DNA from: Selaginella tamariscina
Lineage: Eukaryota > Streptophyta > Lycopodiopsida > Selaginellales > Selaginellaceae
Direction of reading: 5' to 3'
Assembly (NCBI GenBank): GCA_003024785.1
Contig: PUQB01000529.1
Coordinates: forward strand, 62,001 to 126,000
DNA: 64,000 bases
Positions 54,815 through 64,000 of the stretch are shown here, in pieces (the first letter of the stretch is position 1; each line of letters begins with the position of its first letter). The position numbers and the translations under genes were made by a program. The notes below the pieces were generated by a model. It saw only the letters and a program-made list of their open reading frames with translations. It did not search any database and was not told where the DNA came from.

Positions 54815-56763
54815 ATGAAGGAGCGGTTGGTCAGCTTACTGAAACAATGTGGCAATGAAAGGGATCTCTCCAGAGGCAGAGAGCTACACAAGGCGATCCG
54901 TACAAGTGGGTACGCACAGAATGTTTTCATACAGAACTTGCTCATCCAGATGTACGGTAAGTGCGGGAGTACCCAAGAGGCCAAGTCGGTATTCGATGGG
55001 ATCGAGAATCCAAACCTGTTTTCTTCAAACATCTTGTTTCAAGCGTATGCCCGGAACGGGCATCTGCAGGATGCCTGGAGGATATTCCGTGGGATGCAGC
55101 AGAGAGATGTCGTGTCGTGGAACGCAATGGCAACTGCATATGCCCAATACGGGCATCTGCAGGAAGCCGTGTTCATGCTTGAGAGGTTTCCACAATGGAA
55201 CGTTGTTTGCTGGAGCGCGCTTATCACAGAGTTCTCTGGGAGAGGGCATGTTGAGATGGCACTCTCCTTCTTCAATCGGATGTACTCACGCAATGAAGTC
55301 TCTTGGAACGCATTAATCCAGGGATACGCGGAGAATGGGCAAGCTCAACAAGCGAGGTATGTGTTTGATAAGATGTCTGGATGGGATGTGATTTCATGGA
55401 ACATTATGTTCCAGGCGTATACTCAAGAGGGGGAGTTAGAGAAAGCCATTGGGTTGTTTTCTGCAATGCCCGATCGGAACTTGATGTCGTGGAACGCAAT
55501 GATCGGTGCATATGTCCAGAACGGGCAGAGACAGGAAGCGGCTTGGTTGTTTAACGAGATGCCCGAGCACAATATCGTCGCATGGAACAACATGGTTGTG
55601 TTACAGGGAAAGGCGTTGTTCGATATAATGCCGCGCTGGGACATTGTGTCATGGAATTGCCTGTTCAAGGCCTTTGTCGAGAAAGGGTGCCTAGAGGAAG
55701 CGAGGGATCTGTTCTACTCAATGCCGGAGAAGAACCTTGTAACGTGGTCGACGATGATCGATGTGTTTTCCCAGGATGGGCGGCTGGAATCTGCCAGAGA
55801 AGCCTTCTTTACGATGCCGGCTCGCGACATTGTGGCATGGAACGGTATAGTTGGTGCGAATGCGTATAATGGGCATTTGTCGGGGACAAAAAGCTTCAGC
55901 CGGAAGATGCCCATGCACGACGTGGTGACTTCAACGACTTTGCTTGCGGCATATGCACAGCAGGGATGCATGGTGGGCGAGGGAGCTGTTCGAGAGGCTC
56001 CCGTTTAGGAACGTTGTATCGTGGAACGCAATGATGCAGGCGTATGCACAGAATGGACACGGAGTACAAGCGCTGGAGCTCTACAGGGAGATGGAGGTTA
56101 CCGGTGTTAAGCCTGATGAAGCCTCGTTCAAGAGTGTATTAGCAGCGTGTAACCATCTGGGACTGCTACAGGAATGCTGGGAGAGATTCATTTCAATGGT
56201 ATCCGACCACGGTTTGGCTCCCTTGTCCGAGCACTACAACTGTATGGTCGACTTGCTGGGTCGTGCTGGACAGCTAGACCGTGCCGAGCAACTGATACAC
56301 ACGATGCCTTTCCTTCCCTCTGGTATGGCGTGGAGCACCCTGTTAGGGAGCTGCAAGCTGCACCGCGACGTGGAGCGTGCGGCACGCGTGGCGGAGTACG
56401 TGCTCAGCACTGATACGGTGGAGGCTGCACCGTATATACTCCTCGCAAATGCGTATGCCTCTGTTAGCAGAACGCAAGATATGGCGGCCGTGAGACGGAG
56501 GATGGAGAACCGTGGAGTGAAGAAGCTTGCCGGTTTTAGTGTCATCGAGATTGGAAACGATGTTCACCGGTTTGTAGCTGGGGACGGCTCGCACCCCCGG
56601 ACCCCGGAAATACTTACTGAGTTAAACAGGTTGAGCAACTTGGCTAAAGAAGCAGGGTAAGTATCATGTGTGTATATGCACGTACGTATATATATCGTGT
56701 TTAAAGTCAATTAAGGGTGATAGAACAATAACTGATCAGGCAGAACAAGACGTTAAATAATAC

Positions 56764-56833
<70 letters not shown>

Positions 56834-57128
56834 GTATTGACTTACGTAGGTACGTACCTGACACGGGGAGGTGTTGCACGATGTGAGAGAAGAGGAGAAA
56901 GAGGGTTTAGTGGGAGTACACAGCGAGAGATTAGCAATAGCGTTGGGATTAATTAGTTTAAATCCGGATTTACCTGTAAGAGTGCTGAAGAACCTTAGGA
57001 TTTGCTCGGATTGCCATTCTCTTACAAAGTTTATCGCCAAGGTTTCGAGAAGAAGAATTGTTGTTAGAGATGCTTTTCGGTTTCATTGTTTTGAGAATGG
57101 AACGTGTTCATGTCAAGATTATTGGTAA
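54815..57128 (+). CDS. PLS-class PPR protein with DYW cytidine deaminase domain
   Basis: Two exons: 54815-56656 and 56850-57128. After [20 protein letters not shown] come about 12 S-type repeats ([26 protein letters not shown] and others), a terminal P/L/S triplet ([26 protein letters not shown]), E1/E2 ([30 protein letters not shown]) and a DYW domain. The DYW domain keeps [11 protein letters not shown] (zinc ligand His and catalytic Glu), CSDCH (zinc Cys pair) and the CQDYW end, so it looks catalytically complete. The expected role is C-to-U RNA editing in mitochondria or plastids. One repeat is short ([20 protein letters not shown], about 8 residues missing in frame, near 55,590). Frame slips are implied near 55,975 (before [10 protein letters not shown]) and in a G run near 56,868 (DTGEVLH). 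The intron lies at the E/DYW border (EAG|YVPD) and contains a long TA run. Confidence 0.9.
56761..56832. repeat. (TA)n microsatellite in the DYW PPR intron
   Basis: More than 30 TA units occupy over a third of the 193-bp intron. Confidence 0.95.
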
Positions 57129-57330
57129 TGATTCTTATACCTGTGCATGTACTTTGTAGACAGATTATTTATATATGTGTAAGCACGTGTGTGTGTTTGT
57201 CTGTATACTGTATCTTGGTAATATATATACCTCACTCTACGTGTATGTGTGTAACATATAAACTGATTTGTATACACATCACTAACAGTTGTAAATAAAC
57301 CCAGGAAAGCGCACACACACACATACACAG

Positions 57331-57364
<34 letters not shown>

Positions 57365-60300
57365 CGGCATGTATTATGATTATAGTCAATATAGTGCATC
57401 ATAGCAACATGCGTGTGTGTGTGTGTGTGTGTTTGTCTGCCTTGTACAGATGCAGTTAAAAGGTGAGATTTCAATATGACATATAACACACATACGACAG
57501 GTATGTATGTGTGTGCGTGGGTAATATATATGACATTTTTTGTTATAGTACGGGACGGGAGAGTTTGTAAATATATATAATATATGTGTAGGAATTTATA
57601 TTGTATTATGTATTTAGTAACATTTGATTTAATGATTCAATTTAAAACTAACTCTCAAGTTTCTATTAAATGGTTTAAACTTTTAAAGATGCAAATCATT
57701 ATTTCATGATATTAATGTTAATGAATTTTATTGCGATTTATTTTTATTACATTTTCACTAAGAAATTCATAAAATGCAGAAGTGGATTTAAATTATGACG
57801 AATGATTAAGTCACATTATGTATTGTATAATCAAAATCATAAGCTAGGGTTTTATGTATTTTTAAATATACATCACGTAAAACTTATTCATGCACATATG
57901 GAGACATCGTATAATACACATATATATTATGTAAGCACATGTATAACAAGTGCAAGTTATAACTTATATTCGAATAAACAATTTCATGAGTATATACTTG
58001 TTTTAAGTATATACTCATGAATATTGTTTATTCGAATATAAGTTATAAACACAATTAATTATGTATATGTGTGTGTATATATTCTTCATAGGATCAATCT
58101 TAGTCATTAATCTACTATTTTCTCTTTTTATTTATTTACCTTAATTACTTTAAAATTAAATACGAAACTTTTATTTAAAATGAATTTGATATATTCTAAA
58201 AATATATTAGTTACTAAGAATCCTTCATTAGAATAAATTTAACATTTTTTATTTTCTACTTTTTCACATTTTACTTGTTTTTTTTTATTTTTAACAACGA
58301 TACTCGAGCTAAATAGTGATAGGTGAGAGATGAATATGACAATACACATTTGGACACAACCCGGCCATATACACACATACGGCAGGTGTGCGTATGTGTA
58401 ATATATATGGTTCGTTTTCTCACATTTTTGTTATAGAGAGTAAGAAATGAGGGTTTGTAACTAAAATATTTTAACATATTGTAGGATTGTATTATGTATT
58501 TACTAGCATTTGATTTGATTTGATGTAATAGTTTAAATTTTAAAAGACGGTCCTTCACATACATCTCAAGTGTTTATTAAGATGTTTGAACTTTAAAATA
58601 TGTTATTGATTTTATTAATTTATAAATAATCCGATTTATTATTAATTTATTTTTAGGAAATTCATAAAATTTGATAAACAAAGAATTTGATCTTATAACA
58701 TAATTATATTTTCCTATTAGGATTCGTAACATAAATGATTAATTCAATTATCAATTGTATAATCAAAACCATAAGCTACCTTTTATTAAATAGGCTTTTA
58801 TGTGTTACATTAGCTTACAAATACTTAAAACATATTTATGCACATATTGTATAATACACAGGAACTAATACAAGATAATATGTATATATATTTGTAATTG
58901 TGTAACAAGTGCCAAAGTTCGATAAATCTTTGTTTTTCAGCATAAATAATAAGTATATACTTAAAAACAAGACTTGTGTGTGTACATATACATATATATT
59001 ATGTATGTATCATATATATATATATATATTTAATAGGTTTTTAAGAAAAATACACATGTAAATTTAGAATATGTATATGTATTCCTCGTTAAGTTTTTAA
59101 ATATATCAATATTTTCTCTTTTTTATTTACCTTAATTATTTAGACTAAATCTATGGATTTAATATATTTCATCACATATTCTAATTTCTAACATGTATTA
59201 AGAACATTTAAAAACATTTTTGATTTAGAGTAAACTCAAAACATTTTAAATATTATGGCATATTCTATTCATTCATAATGACATTTAAATCTAATAAAAT
59301 TATTTATTTCTCTTTTTTTATTTTCTTATTTATTTTAAGATTAAATCTGAAATTTAAAATGTATTTGATATATTTTTAATTTATTCACGCATAGTCTAAT
59401 ATGTATTAAGAATATCTATATGAGTTTAAGATAAAAGAGTATGATAATACACGTGTCTAGAATGTACATAATTAAAATTTAATATTGAGATTAAGGATGG
59501 TTTAATTATAATTCAATTTTGTATATGTAAAATTTATACATTTTTTATATGTGGGTCTATTAATAAATCAAACCCTTTTAATATTTCAGATTTTGTCACA
59601 CATTAATAAATATATTATTATATTTTAATTATGTGAATTATATTTCATTTATAATCCTAAATTTAAAAGAGAGATTGCATTTTTCTATTTATAAATATAT
59701 ACTATATATTGTTTATGTTTATACTTAAATGCTAATTATATAATATATTCATTAATATTGTATATAATATAAACACGCATCACAGATTGTATACACTTTT
59801 AAATATATTTTAATTTAAATATATTTATTATTATTTATTATTTAAAATAAAATATTTAAATTTTTGAGCGACATTTTTTTAATCTTCAACTTTAAATCCC
59901 ATTGTTAAAATTAATAATAATTAAAATTTGTAAACTTATATTTTAAGGTTGATGAAAAGACAAAGAAATACAAAGAAAATAAATTTATATTTCTTTCTAT
60001 AACCTTTTCACCATGATGAATTTGTTGAATTGTTCTTATTATATATACTTAATAAGGTAACTTTGATTTATTTGTTTGTCCATCCTAAAATATATACAAG
60101 TCTTATATTAATGATATTTAAACAATCACCATTATGGTGAATTTATAGATAACTATAAGAACATCTGAATATTTATTTTCTAATTTTATAAAACGTTAAC
60201 CTATATCCACGTGAATCTGATTAAAACTCAAGTCGGCAGTTATTGACAACTTGAATTATATGTATTACAAATACTCAACCAGATTATGCAATATATTTAA

Positions 60301-60366
60301 TATGTATGAACATATATATTACTTAAGTACGTATGCATATCAAATCTAAACCCTAAAACCAAAATT
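57129..60366. other. AT-rich intergenic DNA with an old tandem duplication
   Basis: No gene seen. Segments at about 57,485-57,900 and 58,370-58,860 are similar throughout (ACACACATACG.CAGGT, GTATTATGTATTTA.TA.CATTTGATTT, AGAAATTCATAAAAT, TGTATAATCAAAA.CATAAGCTA, TTATGCACATAT), with a spacing near 890 bp. Beyond about 59,000 the sequence is low complexity. Confidence 0.6.
57956..58050. repeat. Near-perfect palindrome, arms about 44 bp
   Basis: GTTATAACTTATATTCGAAT..GTATATACTT is followed, after a four-base loop, by its reverse complement with one small indel. Transcribed, it would fold into a long hairpin. Confidence 0.92.
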
Positions 60367-60645
60367 TTAAATATAAATTTCATCTGTAACCGGATCTTCC
60401 ATAAGCTGATCCAAGTAGGCAAAGTCACCTGAGTAGATTGCATGCAGTACCGTCTTACAAACTGCACTGGTTCCACTCTCATACCACTTGACCATGGGCT
60501 TAGTAAGACCTGCCATCCTTGCCAGTTCTTCACATACAATATCTGCATTCACATTCAGGTAGAGTTCATTCTTAATTGTAGTCTCCATCGATCCGGTGAG
60601 ATCTTCTTCGCATATTATATCTGAATTCACATTTGTAGCATCCAT
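60367..60645 (-). CDS. Small protein of unknown family, 92 residues
   Basis: An uninterrupted ATG-to-TAA frame, less AT-rich than its surroundings, with an acidic, helical composition. It includes VCEELARMAGLTKPMVKWYE, GTSAVCKTVLHAIYSGDFAY and LDQLMEDPVTDE. The N-terminus VNSDIICEED resembles the internal VNADIVCEEL, suggesting a small internal duplication. I do not recognise the family. It is isolated, with AT-rich DNA on both sides; a TTTAATTCTCC/TTGCAG-like string upstream may mark a 5' UTR intron. It could be a young or fast-evolving gene, or an exon of a larger one. Confidence 0.45.
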   Translation of the reverse strand: MDATNVNSDIICEEDLTGSMETTIKNELYLNVNADIVCEELARMAGLTKPMVKWYESGTSAVCKTVLHAIYSGDFAYLDQLMEDPVTDEIYI

Positions 60646-61426
60646 TTGTGTAAACCTAAATGGTAATCTAACAAATTAAAATTAAACTGCAGATTGCCCA
60701 CTCTATTCAAGCACAAAACACTATCTATGCAGATAAAAACCTAGGAAAAAATGTAACTCAAATGATTTTATGTAAATTGTAAGATTAGAACAGGAGAATT
60801 AAACTGCAAGAAAGACTCACAAAAGGGTTGTGAATGAACTCCCAAGATTTTACCCAAGATCTGTGTCTGGGGTAACGATTTAAATGAACAAAACCGTGAG
60901 TAAAACAAAAGATTCGATGGATACAGGCATTAATGTTGTTTAGAAAATAAGGGTGGTCATATTAAACACGTATGGATGATAGGGATATATATCGACGTAT
61001 GTGTGTACGTAAGTTTAAATGTATATAATACATTAACAAGGAAAACTCAAGCCATAGATTAAAATTAAATTGAATTTAACTTATGAACTAATTCAAATCA
61101 ACTGTTTATAACGAATTTAATAAGGTTTCATGATAAATATTAAAATTTAATTTATATTTTAATGGACCATTACGAAAACTATGTACTTGTGATAACTTGA
61201 TTTAAATTAGCACACATATTCATGAAAAGTAATGAAAATAATCTCGTGATAAACCTTTATTTTTAAGATATATGCTGATTATTGTCATTACCCGAATTCA
61301 CTCTCTCATTCTCTCCTCTCTATATGTGTGTGTATATGAAATATTTCAAGAATTTTATTAAGATATTAAGTAGTTATATACTTTTTAAAAAAATTTAAAA
61401 TTGAAATAAATTATATTACATTTTAA

Positions 61427-61663
61427 TGAATGTTGTAACTAAAATGGGAATGTCTATAGTCCATTTTCTTAATAATTAATAATTTTAATTATTTAATTAG
61501 TATTTTTAATAAAAAGAAATAATTTTTAAAATAATTATATTTAAAAAAGAATATTCTTTAAAATGTATGTTTAAAATATTAATAATTAATATGTAAGTCT
61601 TAATTAATTTTTTTTTAATATTTCTATTTTCATGTATTATTCCCATTTTAGTTACAACGTTCA
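61427..61663. mobile_element. MITE-like element, 237 bp, 25-bp terminal inverted repeats
   Basis: TGAATGTTGTAACTAAAATG (with GGAAT) at the left end matches the reverse complement of the right end (ATTCCCATTTTAGTTACAACGTTCA) with one mismatch. The interior is almost pure A/T with no ORF. Size, TIRs and AT content fit a non-autonomous DNA transposon. No clear target-site duplication, so the superfamily is open. Confidence 0.75.
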
Positions 61664-61977
61664 CTGTAGTTGGAGAACGACTGCGTTTCAGGTTTGCTAA
61701 CATAATTTAATGTTGACGTGTACACACCGTGGATGATGTACAACACACATGAACACAACAAAAATACGTATTAAAAAAATTATAATTATAAACATTTCAA
61801 AAATATTATAAATCTTCATTTACAAAACTGTTATATAAGAAACAATTTTGTAAACAGGAAAATAAATACAAATCAAAATTTTATAATATTAATATAAATT
61901 TGAATACATAGTTTTTTGATACAGCAAGCATATGCCCTAAGAAACTGAATATTCGTCTGAATATATGACCGTTAATA

Positions 61978-62181
61978 ATGCATCCATTTACCGTCGGATC
62001 GTATTCAGATCAACGGCTCTTTTTAGGAGTGACGCAAGAAAATGTGGCAGCTGACTTGGCGCAGTTGGAAGCGTTAGATACAGCGTTCCTCAGCCGTTTG
62101 AAATCCCTGCGGCTTAACACATACGACATAGCTTGTCTTGGAGCTGCTCCTGTGTTCCCAATTTGCTTAAATTTCATATAA
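61978..62181 (+). other. Short ORF of unknown status, 67 codons
   Basis: The peptide begins MHPFTVGSYSDQRLFLGV and includes ADLAQLEALDTAFLSRLKSL, which looks protein-like and less AT-rich than its flanks. It ends 143 bp before the CDC20 ATG, so it could be an upstream ORF in the CDC20 leader, a remnant exon or chance. I do not recognise it. Confidence 0.25.
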
Positions 62182-62324
62182 ATGGAAGAATTTTATGTGT
62201 AAAAGAGAGTAATATTCACTGGGTTTTTCTTTTCCACATTATTTATTAATAATTTATATATATTTATTTTATTTTTTATTATGTTTTAATTCTAATTTTC
62301 TTTTTGGTGCGAGATTATTACAAA

Positions 62325-63801
62325 ATGACATCACCAAGCAGAGGAAGAAGCAGAATGAGCAGATTACAACTACTGTCTCCTTCACCTCTTTCTCCAATGG
62401 CTCGCAAAGTACCTCCACGGTATGTTAATGCACACACACACCACACACACACACACGCGTATATTTTAATATGTAGATATTACTATAGGTAATATGTATA
62501 TTATGAATGTGTAGAACTCTGGCTCCCTTTATATTAATTAATAAAACTTACTTAATTGACAGACACTATATATTTAAGGGAAAAAATTTAAATTATTAAT
62601 GATACAAAACGAGTACTAAGGATAACAAATTATGTATAATATAGTTGTTAATATTTAATAAATTGTATAAAATTTTATTATTATTATTATTTTAATAATT
62701 TTTAATGTTATCAGGGAGACCGTTTTATACCTTACCGAGGAGCCATGGACTTGGATGTTGCACAATTTGCATTACTGCACGAAACAAAAGAGAACAATCA
62801 TACTGTCTCTGAAGTCTCATCACCTATAAAGGTACTATAATAAATTAAATTATAGGTAATTAAATATTAATCGAAATAACCAGTTTAATCCATTCTTAAT
62901 ATATAATTTATACTTAGTATAAAAAATATAAACCAAACAAAATGTTATATAACGTAGTAATAATTTGAATATATTAATGATTAAAATTTATTTATTTTAT
63001 TTTTATTTTTACAGGAGGAATACAGGCGAATGCTTGCGGAAAATCTGCTGTGTGAAACAAGCGGCGGTTCACAAAGTCCAAAGATTTTAGCATTTAAGAA
63101 AAAACCACCTTCAGTGACTTCCTTAAACATTGAACAGTCACTTAACGACTTAGAAATCTCTCCCTCACGCAAAATATATCGCCATATATGCCAGGTGCGT
63201 GCGTGCGTGTGTGTGTGTGTGAGAGAGGAAGAGAGAGGTTTTATGTATATGTGCAGACACCGGAGAGAGTATTGGATGCGCCTGAGTTAGTAGATGATTA
63301 CTACTTAAACCTGTTGGAATGGAGCTGTAAGAACACAGTAGCAGTTGCATTAGGGCGTACTGTCTACCTATGGGACGCTGACACTTGTGAGAGTTTACAA
63401 CTAATGAAATGCGAAGAGAATGACATGGTTACCAGTGTTGCATGGTCGGATGATGGTAATTATATCGCTGTTGGTCTTAACTCTGCAATAATACAAATAT
63501 GGGATACAACGGACTTCCGTCAGGTGTGTATATAACAATATACATTGATATGCTCTCTCTCTCTCTCTCTCTATCGCACGCACACACACACACACACCAC
63601 AACTCATTATTATGTATAGATACTAAATAAAAAGCTTCATTTATTTATTTATATACTTGATGTAAATGAAATGCAGGTGCGGACTTTACGTGGACATTCT
63701 TCCCGTTTCTTCGTTAGCATGGAATGGGCCACTTCTTTCTTCTGGAGGTCGCGATCACAAGATTATAAACCATGATGGTAAGTATGTGTGTGTGCGTGTG
63801 C

Positions 63802-63835
<34 letters not shown>

Positions 63836-64000
63836 TTAATGTACAATGTACATGCAAATATTAGGTGTGGAAGGATGTATGCAAAGTATGCACTGACACA
63901 CCACACATATATATGTGTGTGTGTGTGTGTGTTTGTGATTATGTATGTATGTATAAGTATATGTATATATATGCATATTTATATATACAGCGGTAAGAAG
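62325..64000 (+). CDS. CDC20: CDC20-type APC/C activator, 5' part (runs off window)
   Basis: Exons so far: 62325-62419, 62715-62831, 63015-63194, 63257-63523, 63677-63777 and 63991 onward. CDC20 recruits substrates to the anaphase-promoting complex and is the target of the spindle checkpoint. Seen in order: a Ser/Arg-rich N-terminus, the C-box DRFIPYR, a KEN triplet (ETKENN), KILAFKKKPP matching the MAD2-interacting motif, then SPSRKIYRHICQTPERVLDA, DDYYLNLLEW and the first WD40 blades (VAVALGRTVYLWDAD, VTSVAWSDDGNYIAVGLN). MDLDVAQFALLHE after the C-box favours CDC20 over the CDH1/FZR type. Two losses are implied: a G at the exon 2 acceptor (R-GDRF) and one or more bases in SSRVSSLAW near 63,706. 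The last bases (GCG GTA AGA across the junction) continue HDAVR. The C-terminal blades and IR tail lie outside. Confidence 0.9.

Larger units (their letters stand above)
60646..62324. other. Intergenic DNA upstream of CDC20
   Basis: AT-rich, with a MITE at 61,427-61,663 and one short ORF at 61,978-62,181, listed separately. Nothing else is supported. Confidence 0.5.

Overview
This is nuclear DNA of a land plant. The evidence is spliced GT-AG genes, DYW/E-class PPR proteins, an R2R3-MYB, a TGA-type bZIP with a DOG1 domain, a GH3 enzyme, a QWRF/AUG8 microtubule protein, AACCCTA (telo-box) promoters and a plant chromovirus. The PPR proteins are built from long runs of 31-residue S-type repeats with the wording AYAQNGH...MPERN, a style I associate with lycophytes (Selaginella/Isoetes). 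That placement is inference. The DNA is AT-rich, and nearly every intron carries dinucleotide microsatellites.

Layout. 1-3.7 kb: empty AT-rich DNA. 3.7-6.8 kb: a small mitoribosomal-type protein (minus strand) diverges from RPT5 (plus strand) across a 133-bp telo-box promoter. 8.1-13.3 kb: two minus-strand genes in a head-to-tail pair, a JMJD7-type JmjC hydroxylase and a TLS1/CSU2-type protein, only 88 bp apart. 14.3-16.7 kb: QWRF/AUG8-like gene. 17.5-20.8 kb: cytosolic HSP90 (minus). 21.4-22.7 kb: short TGA-like bZIP. 22.7-33 kb: gene-poor DNA with decayed LTR and Ty3/gypsy remnants, minisatellites and one GC-rich block. 33-34.9 kb: GH3 acyl-amido synthetase (minus). 38-47.3 kb: a nest of related LTR pieces in both orientations around a chromodomain Ty3/gypsy element on the minus strand. 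49-51.4 kb: an E-class PPR gene. 52.3-53.3 kb: R2R3-MYB (minus). 54.8-57.1 kb: a DYW-class PPR gene. 57-62 kb: AT-rich DNA with an old tandem duplication, a 95-bp palindrome, one small unknown ORF and a MITE. 62.3 kb to the end: the 5' part of a CDC20 gene that runs out of the window.

The genes are mostly unrelated housekeeping and regulatory loci: protein turnover (RPT5, CDC20), folding (HSP90), organelle gene expression (mitoribosomal protein, two PPRs) and transcriptional or hormone control (bZIP, MYB, GH3). I see no operon-like pathway. Almost every host gene shows one to five small indels, mostly deletions of one or two bases, often in short homopolymers or dinucleotide runs. Exon phases become consistent when these are allowed for, which points to residual assembly error rather than wholesale pseudogenisation. 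I found no convincing undescribed system. The best leads are the all-S PPR array beside a DYW PPR, the short TGA-DOG1 protein, the intronic alternating-dinucleotide bias, and the nested LTR structure with telomere-like motifs.
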